21,052 nucleotides of DNA from WGMK01 sp046047315 (lineage in GTDB: Bacteria > Hydrogenedentota > Hydrogenedentia > Hydrogenedentales > JAEUWI01). How positions within the stretch are numbered: position 1 is the first letter of the stretch; the number at the start of each line of letters is the position of its first letter. The stretch lies in the NCBI GenBank assembly GCA_046047315.1, contig JBJOID010000171.1:1-21052 (forward strand), given 5' to 3'. This document shows, one piece after another, positions 13,860 through 21,052 of this stretch. The notes beneath the pieces were generated by a model that was not told where the DNA came from, did no database searches, and saw nothing but the letters and a program-made list of their open reading frames with translations. The position numbers were made by a program, and so were the translations under genes.

Positions 13860-15200
13860 CTACGCCCCCAGGCCAAAGCCTTCGCGATACTCGCGGCTGA
13901 GGTAGGCGTTCGCCTCGGGCAGGTTCGTGATCTTCATGTTCTCCGAATCCCACTCGATGGGCTGCCCAACGCGCGCGGCAATGGCGCCCAGCAGCACCGC
14001 TTCCGTGAGAGGGCCGGCCGTGTCGAAATCGGAGAAGGTCTTGCCCTTGCCCTTGCAGGCATTCACCCAGCTCATCTGGTGTCCCTCCCGCGCACGATCG
14101 GCTTCGATGTCGGCGTGCTCGTACTCGTCCATCCGCTCGAAGGGTAGCAGCTTCAGGTTGTTGCTGTAGGTGCCGCACATGGCCTGGCCCTGGTCGCCCG
14201 TGAAGAGCGAGCCGCCATCGCTGTCTCCCATCGGCTTGCCCTCTGGCAGGCCCTCCGGCCGGTCAAACATCTTGCCGCCGTCATACCAGGTCAGCTTCAA
14301 GGCGGGCAGGTTGGGACCGCGCTCGGGGAATTCGAACTCGAGGATTTCCCATGCCGGATACGTCTCCGGCTTGAGTTCACTGATTTGCGGCGTGATGCGC
14401 GTTGGCGCGCCCAATTGCAGCGCGTTGAAAGCCGGCCCGAGGATGTGACAACCCATGTCGCCCAGCGCGCCGTTGCCGAACTCATACCAGCCGCGCCACT
14501 TCTTGGGAAGGTAGCAGTCGTGGTAGGGGCGGTCGGCGGCCGGTCCCAGCCAAAGGTCCCAGCGCAGGTCGGCGGGCACCTCCATGGAATCTGCGGGGCG
14601 GTCGATGCCCTGCGGCCAGCCGGGGCGGTTCGTCCAACACTTCACATCGGTCACCCCGCCGATCGCGCCAAGGTCGATCCACTTCTTCAACCGGTGCGTA
14701 CCCACGGCGCTGTGGCCCTGGTTGCCCATCTGAGTCACCACGCCATACTTTTTCGCGGCGGCCTGCAGCGCGCGCACCTCGGCCACGTTGTGGGCCATCG
14801 GCTTCTCGATATAGACATGCTTGCCAAGCTGCATCGCCGCCATGCCCGCCACCGCATGGATATGATCCGGGCAGGCAATCAACACGGCGTCGATGTTGTT
14901 CTGCTCCTTGTCCAGCATCTCGCGCCAGTCAGCGTAAAACTTCGCCTCCGGGAATCGCGTCATCGCGTCTTTCGCGCGCGACTCGTGCGCGTCCGCCAGC
15001 GCCACGATTGGGTCCCCGTCACGAATCACCTGGCCAAGGTCGGCCATGGCCTGCCCCGCCGTGCCGATGCTGGCGATGCGCAGTTGCTCGCTGGGAGGGG
15101 TGTTGCCCGGTCCTCCCAGGGCCTTGCGTGGCACAATCATGAATCCCGCTCCGGCGGCCAAAGAGGAACCCAAGAACTTACGGCGGCTGATTCTGGACAT
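13860..15200 (-). CDS. Tat-exported Gfo/Idh/MocA-family oxidoreductase
   Basis: An NAD(P)-dependent sugar or inositol-type dehydrogenase, probably exported folded with its cofactor; the substrate is unknown. The 446-residue protein starts with a twin-arginine signal SRRKFLGSS (5-13) and a hydrophobic run to about 22, then a Rossmann fold (LRIASIGTAGQ, 40-50; IACPDHIHA), and the family's EKPMAHN (132-138). The glycine loop is atypical (GTAGQ rather than GxGxxG). The C-terminal half has the large beta-sheet domain with GDMGCHI. This exported form is common in planctomycete-type genomes. The ATG at 15200 has AAAGG 7-8 nt upstream. Confidence 0.88.
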   Translation of the reverse strand: MSRISRRKFLGSSLAAGAGFMIVPRKALGGPGNTPPSEQLRIASIGTAGQAMADLGQVIRDGDPIVALADAHESRAKDAMTRFPEAKFYADWREMLDKEQNNIDAVLIACPDHIHAVAGMAAMQLGKHVYIEKPMAHNVAEVRALQAAAKKYGVVTQMGNQGHSAVGTHRLKKWIDLGAIGGVTDVKCWTNRPGWPQGIDRPADSMEVPADLRWDLWLGPAADRPYHDCYLPKKWRGWYEFGNGALGDMGCHILGPAFNALQLGAPTRITPQISELKPETYPAWEILEFEFPERGPNLPALKLTWYDGGKMFDRPEGLPEGKPMGDSDGGSLFTGDQGQAMCGTYSNNLKLLPFERMDEYEHADIEADRAREGHQMSWVNACKGKGKTFSDFDTAGPLTEAVLLGAIAARVGQPIEWDSENMKITNLPEANAYLSREYREGFGLGA

Positions 15201-15273
15201 GCGAGCACCTTTCAAGCATCGTTTTTCGCGCGCGTCACGGCATGTTACGATGCCGTGGTTGCGCTGAACCGAC

Positions 15274-15281
15274 AGTATACA
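15274..15281. promoter_or_regulatory. Possible -10 boxes in the divergent oxidoreductase/xdhC gap
   Basis: AGTATACA contains TATACT on the minus strand (15279-15274), 74 nt before the oxidoreductase ATG, and TATACA on the plus strand (15276-15281), 11 nt before the xdhC ATG. No good -35 is seen for either, and the plus-strand one leaves very little leader. Confidence 0.2.
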
Positions 15282-15292
15282 CGGCGGACCCC

Positions 15293-16267
15293 ATGGATTG
15301 GATCACCGAAACCCTCAGACTCCACGAGACCGGCGCTCGTTTCGCGCTGGCCCTGGTCGCGCATACCACCGGCTCCACCCCGCAGAAGGCTGGCGCGGCC
15401 GCGCTGTTCACGCCGGATGGCCGTGTGCGCGGCACGCTGGGCGGCGGCTGTCTGGAAGCTGAGGCGCAGCAGCGGGCCCTGCGCGCGCTCGATACCGGCG
15501 AGCACGCCCTGTTTCGTCTGCGTCTCGACGAGATAGACGGCTGGGACGATGGCCTCATCTGTGGCGGGTCGGCGAGCATATTCATTGCACCTGACATTAT
15601 CCCGCATCTCCCCGCACTCCGGCATGCGGCGGACATCCTCACCCGGGGCGCTCGCGGTGTGCTTCACCTTCGATTCGACGGCGCCCCGCTCCAATGCGAC
15701 GAAGTCGCGCCATCCCATGCGGAGCCACGATGCGTGCAGCATGACGGCCTGCCCACAGAACTCCACATTCCTTTGCTGCCGCCGCCCCGCTTGATCATCG
15801 CCGGGGCTGGACACATTGGCAAGGCCGTCGCCCGGCTGGGCGCCTTTCTCGGCTTCCGCGTGCTGGTCATCGATGACCGCCCCAGCCTTGCGAATCCGGA
15901 CAATCTGCCCGGCGCGCATGAGGTGATCTGTGGCAACATCGCCGGAGAGGTGGCAAAGCTCGAGCTCGGCAACGACGATCATGTGGTCATCGTCACGCGC
16001 GGCCACCGCAACGATGGCCAGGTGCTCGCCGCATGCGTGGGTTCAAACGCTGCCTATATCGGCATGATTGGGAGCAAGCGCAAGAGTCTGCTCATCCAGC
16101 GTGGCCTGCTCGAAACCGGACAGGCCTCGGAGGAACAGCTCGCCCGCGTGCGCTGCCCCATCGGACTCGACATCGGCGCACAGTCCGTGGAGGATATCGC
16201 CATCAGCATCGCCGCTGAACTGGTGCAGGCCCGGCGCGCGTGCCTGCGGGTCCCCGTCACCGCGTGA
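15293..16267 (+). CDS. XdhC/CoxI-family molybdenum enzyme maturation factor
   Basis: XdhC proteins bind molybdenum cofactor, help add its terminal sulfur, and insert it into xanthine dehydrogenase-type enzymes. The 324-residue product has the N-terminal XdhC_CoxI domain (TTGSTPQKAGAAALF, 25-39; GTLGGGCLEAE, 47-57; CGGS, 90-93) and a C-terminal Rossmann domain (LIIAGAGHIGKAVA, 167-180; VTRGHRND; YIGMIGSKRK). Both domains are intact. The ATG at 15293 is the first Met before the family's usual start; its SD is weak. The stop overlaps the next start by 4 nt (GTGA). No molybdenum hydroxylase is in the window. Confidence 0.92.
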   Translation: MDWITETLRLHETGARFALALVAHTTGSTPQKAGAAALFTPDGRVRGTLGGGCLEAEAQQRALRALDTGEHALFRLRLDEIDGWDDGLICGGSASIFIAPDIIPHLPALRHAADILTRGARGVLHLRFDGAPLQCDEVAPSHAEPRCVQHDGLPTELHIPLLPPPRLIIAGAGHIGKAVARLGAFLGFRVLVIDDRPSLANPDNLPGAHEVICGNIAGEVAKLELGNDDHVVIVTRGHRNDGQVLAACVGSNAAYIGMIGSKRKSLLIQRGLLETGQASEEQLARVRCPIGLDIGAQSVEDIAISIAAELVQARRACLRVPVTA

Positions 16268-16851
16268 GTCGTGTCGCCGCCATGATCCTCGCGGCGGGCG
16301 ATTCCACCCGCATGGGCAGGCAGAAGCTGTTGTTGCCGGTGGGGAACGAGCGCCTCATCCAGCGTGTTGTCCGCACTGCCCGCGACTCCCAACTCGACCC
16401 CATCGTCGTCGTGACCGGGCGTGACCACGACGCCCTTGCGCCGCTCATCCATGGCGTGGCCACAGTCGTCCGAAATCTGGATCCCTCACGCGGCATGCTG
16501 TCCAGCGTCCGCGTTGCGCTCGAGGCGCTTCCCGAAGACGTCGCCTCCGTCATCCTCTTCCTTGGCGATCAGCCAGCGTGTGATTCCCGTCAGGTTCGAG
16601 CACTCGTCCACACCAATGGCCGCATCGTGGTGCCAACCTTCGATGGCCGTCGTGGCCATCCGATGAAATTCAGCATGGAATTCCGCGACGAGATCCTTGC
16701 GCGCTACGATGACGCGGGATTGCGAGGCTTGCTGCGCGCCCATGCCAGCGAGGTCATAGAGGTTCCCATCGACGACCCCGGCGTACTGATCGACGTGGAC
16801 ACACCCGAAGAGTACGAGGCGGAGTTGAGACGGCTGCTTAATCCAGAATAA
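16264..16851 (+). CDS. MobA-like nucleotidyltransferase (MocA type)
   Basis: This protein likely adds CMP or GMP to molybdopterin, making the dinucleotide cofactor of molybdenum hydroxylases; coupling with xdhC favours the cytidylyltransferase MocA. The 195-residue protein shows LAAGDSTRMG (9-18) with Lys21, LGDQP (100-104) for metal and nucleotide binding, GRRGHP (128-133) and DVDTPEEY near the end, all matching the family. The GTG at 16264 overlaps the xdhC stop and gives the standard start (VAAMILAAG); an in-frame GTG at 16240 would lie within xdhC. Its last 14 nt overlap the convergent TPM gene. Confidence 0.9.
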   Translation: MSRVAAMILAAGDSTRMGRQKLLLPVGNERLIQRVVRTARDSQLDPIVVVTGRDHDALAPLIHGVATVVRNLDPSRGMLSSVRVALEALPEDVASVILFLGDQPACDSRQVRALVHTNGRIVVPTFDGRRGHPMKFSMEFRDEILARYDDAGLRGLLRAHASEVIEVPIDDPGVLIDVDTPEEYEAELRRLLNPE

Positions 16852-17476
16852 TGAACTGATTGGGTAACTCGTCGGTATCTTCTGGATCACGCGGCAGCTT
16901 CTCGCCAAGGCGTTGCCCGGCCAGCTCCACCACGCGCGCCATTGCCTCGGCAGGTGGAACGGATTTCAGTGCGGCGGTGAGCTCGTCGCACAGGCCTTGA
17001 ATGCCCTCACGGCCCAGCGCATCCAGCACCACATGGTCCGCAATCACCGAGGCCGTGTGCTCGAAGAAGGAGACGTAAAGTAGCACGCCGCATCGCGATG
17101 CGGAACGACGCATCTCCAGGCGGTAAGAGTGGGACTCGGCGGCGCGGGTCGTCTCGTGCAGCATTTCCGCGCGCGGTGTGAGCAACCTTCGAAGGGGCGC
17201 CGCGAGCATGGCTAAACCCACCCCCGCAAAGAAGCCCACGAACAGCACCGTAATCACCCCGCCAAAGTGGAACTCTTCCGGCACATAGGTCCAAAGCAAG
17301 ACGAGAAGAATCGTGGCGGCAATGAGCCCGGTCACGTCCTCCGGCCGGTCATACCTTCCCGACGCAGCCGCAGCCACCACCACGATCTCCGCGCTGGTCT
17401 GTTGCTCTGCGGAAGCAATGGCCGATTCAACCCGTTCGCGGTCCTTATCACTGAATTTCGATGATAGCTTTCCCAC
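16838..17476 (-). CDS. TPM-domain membrane protein (short form)
   Basis: The function of this family is poorly defined; TPM (TLP18.3/Psb32/MOLO-1) domains occur in membrane proteins linked to photosystem repair in plants. The 212-residue protein starts with an amphipathic helix and the strand TSAEIVVVAA (27-36). Two membrane helices follow, about 49-64 and 72-93, and then CGVLLYVSFFEH and VIADHVVLDALG, typical of a TPM domain split by membrane segments. The GTG at 17476 has AGGAGG (17488-17483) 6 nt before it, and this site overlaps the stop of the upstream gene, so translation is probably coupled. No lemA, a common partner, is seen. Confidence 0.8.
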   Translation of the reverse strand: MGKLSSKFSDKDRERVESAIASAEQQTSAEIVVVAAAASGRYDRPEDVTGLIAATILLVLLWTYVPEEFHFGGVITVLFVGFFAGVGLAMLAAPLRRLLTPRAEMLHETTRAAESHSYRLEMRRSASRCGVLLYVSFFEHTASVIADHVVLDALGREGIQGLCDELTAALKSVPPAEAMARVVELAGQRLGEKLPRDPEDTDELPNQFIILD

Positions 17477-17488
17477 GTCGCGCCTCCT

Positions 17489-18295
17489 CTACCACGAGCC
17501 CGTGGCGCCGCCGCCACCGGAGAATCCGCCGCCAAACGAACCGCCCGAGAATCCTCCTCCGCCGGAGAAGCCGCCTCCGCCCCCGCGCCCGCCCCCACCG
17601 CCAAAGAGCTTCGAGAACAGACCCGCAATCAGGAGGAAGGGCATCAGGATCATCTGGCCCAATCCATGCACGCAGCCGCCGACCGCACCGGCTATACCTG
17701 ACGCGCCCTCGCCTCCGGCGCCACGGGCCGCGCCCTGCCTGGACTCGGCCGCACGCTGCGCCAGGTTGGGTATCTCGATGCCGCGCGCCATCTTGTCCAG
17801 GGCGGCAACCCCCTCGACAAGCCCCGCCGAGAAATCCCCCGCACGAAACTTGGGCACGATGACGCCATCCATGATCTGCTGACAGGTACCGTCGAATTCA
17901 CGTCCCCAGTCCGCTCCAAGTTCGATCCGCGCTTTCCGGTCATCCCTCGAAACGATGAGCAGAATCCCCCGGTTCCACGAGTGGCCATTGATGTTTTCAT
18001 GGCCCACGCCCCACTGGTCGAAAAGCACCGTCGCGAAGGTCTCAATCCGCCAGTCGGGAAATCCCATGTTCGCCATGCTGGAAAACGTGACTACCACGAT
18101 TGGAATCGCGGTGTCCGTCAAAAGCTTGTCGGCGGTCGCCTTGATGCTTTGCTCGGCTTCCGCCGAGATCAGGTCAGCCAGGTCCGACACAAACTCCCGC
18201 TCTCCGGGCTGGGGGATAGGTATGGTCTGTGCCAGCGCGGACTCGCCGGCCAAACCGGCCGTGGCCACAAGCAAGGTCAGTAGTCTTTTCCACAT
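17489..18295 (-). CDS. Secreted TPM-domain protein with glycine-rich tail
   Basis: A 268-residue envelope protein: signal peptide (1-22; WKRLLTLLVATAGLAGESALA), a TPM domain (about 35-175; FVSDLADLISAEAE, IVVVTFSSM, NRGILLIVSRDDRKARIELGADWG), an Ala/Gly linker, a membrane helix (211-230), then a tail (232-264) of repeated GGGG and FSGG units ending in TGSW. This matches the YgcG-like layout: TPM outside the membrane and a Gly-rich end. The ATG at 18295 has GAGGAG about 7 nt upstream and an extended -10 close behind. The short TPM gene follows after 12 nt as a second gene of the same operon. Confidence 0.88.
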   Translation of the reverse strand: MWKRLLTLLVATAGLAGESALAQTIPIPQPGEREFVSDLADLISAEAEQSIKATADKLLTDTAIPIVVVTFSSMANMGFPDWRIETFATVLFDQWGVGHENINGHSWNRGILLIVSRDDRKARIELGADWGREFDGTCQQIMDGVIVPKFRAGDFSAGLVEGVAALDKMARGIEIPNLAQRAAESRQGAARGAGGEGASGIAGAVGGCVHGLGQMILMPFLLIAGLFSKLFGGGGGRGGGGGFSGGGGFSGGSFGGGFSGGGGATGSW

Positions 18296-18314
18296 GGCGG
18301 GGACTCCTCGCCCG

Positions 18315-18323
18315 AATATACCA
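18315..18323 (-). promoter_or_regulatory. Extended -10 promoter for the TPM gene pair
   Basis: On the minus strand TGGTATATT (18323 down to 18315) fits TGnTATAAT with one mismatch in the hexamer. It lies 19 nt before the ATG at 18295, so the leader would be very short, beginning close to the GAGGAG ribosome site. That short distance lowers confidence. Confidence 0.35.
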
Positions 18324-18373
18324 CCGAAAGCCGGACCTTATTCGAATTGCGGCCATGACCACGCGGGAGTAGG

Positions 18374-19714
18374 ATGTCGCGCATGGCTGAAGATCTGTTT
18401 GCCCACGCCGCCCAAGACCGCATCCGCCGCGAGGCCCCGCTCGCCCGGCGCGTGGCTCCGCGCACCCTCGATGAACTGGTTGGGCAGGACCATGTGCTCG
18501 GCCCGGGCAAGATGCTCCGCCGCGCCATCGAGGCCGACCGCGTCACCTCGTTGCTGATCTATGGTCCGCCCGGCAGCGGCAAGACCGCTCTCGCACGCAT
18601 CATCGCCATGCGCACCAAGAGCGCTTTCGCCCCGCTCAATGCCGTGACCAGCGGCGTGAAGGACCTGCGCGAGCTGATTGAGCAGGCCAAGCAGCGCCGT
18701 ATCCACGAGCAGCGAAAGACCATTCTCTTTGTTGACGAGATCCACCGCTTCAACCGCGCCCAGCAGGACGCGCTCCTGCCCGACGTGGAGAACGGCAACG
18801 TCACGCTCATCGGCGCCACAACCGAGAATCCCTTCTTCAGCGTCGTCGCGCCGTTGCTTTCCCGCTCGCAGATATTCGAGTTCAAGCGGCTCGAGGAGGC
18901 GCATCTCATCACTCTCCTGCGGCGCGCGCTCGAACATCCGGAACGCGGCTTCAGCGAGCTTTCCATAGAGGCCGAGGACTCGGCCCTCGAGCACATCGCT
19001 CGATACGCCGAGGGCGACGTGCGCCGCGCGCTGGGCGCGCTCGACATCGCCATGCTCACCACCGAGCCCGAGGAAGGCGTGCTGCGCATCACGCAAGAGG
19101 TGGCCCAGGAATCCATCCAGCGCAAATTGATGCACTACGACGGCAGCGGCGACGAGCACTACGACGCCGCGAGCGCCATGATCAAGAGCATGCGCGGCAG
19201 CAATCCCGATGCCGCGCTGTATTGGATGGCGCGCATGCTGGAGGCGGGCGAGTCCCCCCGCTTCGTGGCGCGCCGCATTGTCATCGCCGCCGCGGAAGAC
19301 GTGGGCAACGCCGACCCCATGGCCTTGGTGGTGGCCAATAACGCCTGGCAGGCCTGCGAGTTCATCGGCATGCCCGAGGCAAGAATCCTGCTGGCGCAGG
19401 CCGCCACCTATGTCGCCTGCGCCCCCAAGAGCAACGCGGCCTACAGAGCCATCGACGCGGCCATCGCGGCCGTGCGCGAGGAACGCACCCGCGAGGTGCC
19501 CGCCCCCTTGCAGGATGGAAGCTACAAGGGCGCCAAGCGGCTGAGCCGCGGCATCGGATATCTCTACCCTCACGACCATCCCGGTGGTTACGTTCCCCAG
19601 GAATATGGTGTGCCGCGCGGGACCTTCTACCATCCCACCGACCGGGGGCACGAGAGCAGCATTCGGGAGCGCATGGAGGCGCTTGACCAGAGGGATGCTG
19701 AGAACGCATCCTGA
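18374..19714 (+). CDS. rarA: Replication-associated recombination protein RarA (MgsA)
   Basis: RarA is a clamp-loader-like AAA+ ATPase acting at stalled replication forks, with SSB and RecA as known partners. The 446-residue product is the usual length. It has Walker A GPPGSGKT (64-71), Walker B ILFVDEIHRFN (117-127), sensor 1 GATTENPFF (147-155), a sensor 2-like GDVRRALGALD, and the C-terminal helical tetramerisation region with MRGSNPDAALYWMARM and a late YKGAKRLSRGIGYLYPHD, all typical. The ATG at 18374 has GGGAG only 4 nt upstream; an ATG three codons later (18383) has AGGA at 8 nt and is equally possible. Confidence 0.95.
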   Translation: MSRMAEDLFAHAAQDRIRREAPLARRVAPRTLDELVGQDHVLGPGKMLRRAIEADRVTSLLIYGPPGSGKTALARIIAMRTKSAFAPLNAVTSGVKDLRELIEQAKQRRIHEQRKTILFVDEIHRFNRAQQDALLPDVENGNVTLIGATTENPFFSVVAPLLSRSQIFEFKRLEEAHLITLLRRALEHPERGFSELSIEAEDSALEHIARYAEGDVRRALGALDIAMLTTEPEEGVLRITQEVAQESIQRKLMHYDGSGDEHYDAASAMIKSMRGSNPDAALYWMARMLEAGESPRFVARRIVIAAAEDVGNADPMALVVANNAWQACEFIGMPEARILLAQAATYVACAPKSNAAYRAIDAAIAAVREERTREVPAPLQDGSYKGAKRLSRGIGYLYPHDHPGGYVPQEYGVPRGTFYHPTDRGHESSIRERMEALDQRDAENAS

Positions 19715-19783
19715 TGGACCAGCCGAAAGTCCATTCAGTTCATCGCGTCCATAGAGCCGGTGCGCCACAACGGAGTTTGAAAC

Positions 19784-21052
19784 ATGCGCCAACTTCTTGC
19801 CTGTCTAATCGCCCTATCGACATCGATCGCCCTCGCCCAGGACCACATGCGCAAGACCGCGCTGCCCACGCCGCTCGACGCCTACGTGGCCACGCCCGAC
19901 GACGCCTTCAAGTACGAGGTGGTCAATGAGGAAGTACGCGACGACTGGGCGTCCTACACGCTTCACCTGGTTTCCCAGCGCTACCTCACCGAGGCCGAAG
20001 TGGACCGCCCGCTCTGGGAGCACTGGGTCACGGTGGTGGTTCCGAAAGACGTGAAGCATTCCACCGCGTTCCTGTTTATCGGGGGCGGCAGCAACAAGAG
20101 CGAGGCGCCGCGCGTCGCGGGCGGCATCACCCGAAAGCTCGCGCTCGACACCGGCTCGGTCGCGGTGGAGATCGGACAAATCCCGAACCAGCCACTGACC
20201 TACTCCGACGACGGCAAGGCCCGCTCGGAAGACTCCTCAATCGCCTACACCTGGGACAAGTTCATGCGCACGGGCGACACCAAGTGGCCGCTGCGCCTGC
20301 CCATGACCAAGGCCGTGGTGCGCGCGATGGACGCCGTGCAGGAATTCTGCCGCGAGAAATTACCAGCACCGGTCAGCATCAAAGACTTCGTGGTGGGCGG
20401 GGGATCAAAGCGCGGCTGGACCACCTGGACCACCGCCGCGGTGGACAGCCGTGTGCGCGCCATCACCCCGATCGTGATCGACATGCTCAACGTAGTGCCC
20501 TCTTTCCGCCACCACTGGGAAGCCTACGGCTTCTGGGCGCCTGCGGTGGACGACTATCAGGACATGAAAATCTTCGACCGTATGGAGACGGTTGAGTACG
20601 CGGAGCTCATGAAGATCGTCGAGCCCTATAGCTATCGCGAACGCCTCACGATGCCGAAGTTCATCATCAATGCCGCCGGCGATGAGTTCTTCCTGCCCGA
20701 TTCCGTGCAGTTCTACTGGGAGGATCTCACCGGCCCCAAGTATCTGCGCTCAATTCCGAATACCGGCCATGGCCTGGGCGGCAGTGATGTGCTCGACAGC
20801 GTCTGCGCTTTCCATAACTGCATTCTCACCGGCACGCCCCTGCCCGAGTACAGCTGGAGTTTCCTCGACGACGAGACCACGCGCGTGACCACCACGGCGG
20901 AGCCCAAGGCCGTGCTGCTCTGGCAGGCTACGAACCCCGAGAAGCGCGACTTCCGAATCGACCAGATTGGCAACAAGGCATGGACTTCCACCCCCCTCGA
21001 GAGGGACGCGGACGGCGCCTACGTGGGCAAGGTGGAACAGCCGGAGACCGGC
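19784..21052 (+). CDS. Secreted PhoPQ-related alpha/beta hydrolase (3' end cut off)
   Basis: A member of the PhoPQ-activated pathogenicity-related family (alpha/beta hydrolases of unclear substrate). The frame is open for 423 residues to the right edge without a stop. It starts with a signal peptide (1-19; MRQLLACLIALSTSIALAQ) and has FIGGGSNK (98-105), a nucleophile elbow GGSKRGWTTW with Ser208, AVDSRVRAITPIVID, Asp300 in AAGDEFF and His329 in NTGHGLGG, so a full Ser-Asp-His triad is visible. The ATG at 19784 has GGAG (19772-19775) 8 nt upstream. The family is named for Salmonella but is widespread in environmental bacteria, so no virulence role follows. The gap from rarA (69 nt) holds no clear promoter. 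Confidence 0.87.
   Translation, partial: MRQLLACLIALSTSIALAQDHMRKTALPTPLDAYVATPDDAFKYEVVNEEVRDDWASYTLHLVSQRYLTEAEVDRPLWEHWVTVVVPKDVKHSTAFLFIGGGSNKSEAPRVAGGITRKLALDTGSVAVEIGQIPNQPLTYSDDGKARSEDSSIAYTWDKFMRTGDTKWPLRLPMTKAVVRAMDAVQEFCREKLPAPVSIKDFVVGGGSKRGWTTWTTAAVDSRVRAITPIVIDMLNVVPSFRHHWEAYGFWAPAVDDYQDMKIFDRMETVEYAELMKIVEPYSYRERLTMPKFIINAAGDEFFLPDSVQFYWEDLTGPKYLRSIPNTGHGLGGSDVLDSVCAFHNCILTGTPLPEYSWSFLDDETTRVTTTAEPKAVLLWQATNPEKRDFRIDQIGNKAWTSTPLERDADGAYVGKVEQPETG

Noticed and set aside
18338..19792. Open frame of 484 codons on the minus strand
   Set aside because: It is antisense to rarA, which has all AAA+ motifs; the opposite product is low-complexity and matches nothing I know.
19784..21052. 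Virulence factor, from the name PhoPQ-activated pathogenicity-related
   Set aside because: The family is broad in environmental bacteria; nothing here (no PhoPQ, secretion system or toxin) supports pathogenicity.
1..21052. Hidden defence, phage or mobile system
   Set aside because: Every large gene has a housekeeping or envelope assignment, there are no integrases, transposases, toxin-antitoxin pairs or tRNA-end duplications, and the only mobile-like sequence is the REPIN-like element.

Overview
The window is GC-rich, densely packed bacterial chromosome with ordinary housekeeping and accessory genes on both strands. I see no phage, insertion sequence, CRISPR array, rRNA or tRNA. Several proteins point, by inference only, to a PVC-like or Hydrogenedentes-like lineage: a membrane-anchored protein with two DUF11-like beta domains, a prepilin-like protein with a late 'GGHVVYLDGH' motif, a Tat-exported Gfo/Idh-type oxidoreductase and a PhoPQ-related alpha/beta hydrolase. 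No single gene proves this placement.

Layout. Positions 1-2110 (+) hold the end of rpmF, then plsX and fabD: a ribosome-to-lipid operon that here lacks fabH. A clear extended -10 promoter (2141-2149) then starts a second + strand unit, a HAD hydrolase followed by a cysteine desulfurase, ending at a UUCG-capped hairpin (4050-4073). On the - strand, 4100-6848 holds an apparent shikimate kinase/chorismate synthase fusion followed by the anchored two-domain protein. Positions 7091-8073 (+) hold a four-helix YvaD-like membrane protein and a Dps ferritin with a lysine-rich tail, closed by a strong terminator. Positions 8279-10303 (-) hold aroA and the prepilin-like gene. A REPIN-like nested inverted repeat (10443-10560) lies in the divergent gap before an RlmI-like 23S rRNA methyltransferase (10624-11757, +).

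The right half starts with an oligopeptide ABC ATPase pair (oppD then oppF, -; translationally coupled, without permease or binding protein here). Next come a Tat-exported oxidoreductase (-), a coupled xdhC-mocA pair (+) for molybdenum-enzyme cofactor supply, two tandem TPM-domain membrane proteins (-), rarA (+), and the start of a secreted PhoPQ-related hydrolase that runs off the right edge.

Working together: plsX and fabD feed phospholipid and fatty-acid synthesis. AroK-AroC and AroA cover three of the last steps to chorismate (shikimate kinase, EPSP synthase, chorismate synthase). XdhC and MocA mature a molybdenum hydroxylase that is not in the window. The most unusual items are the AroK-AroC fusion, whose kinase half lacks two arginines expected in shikimate kinases; a near-identical 34-bp repeat found once between genes and once inside the yvaD-like gene; and the REPIN-like element. 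I found no convincing previously undescribed multi-gene system.
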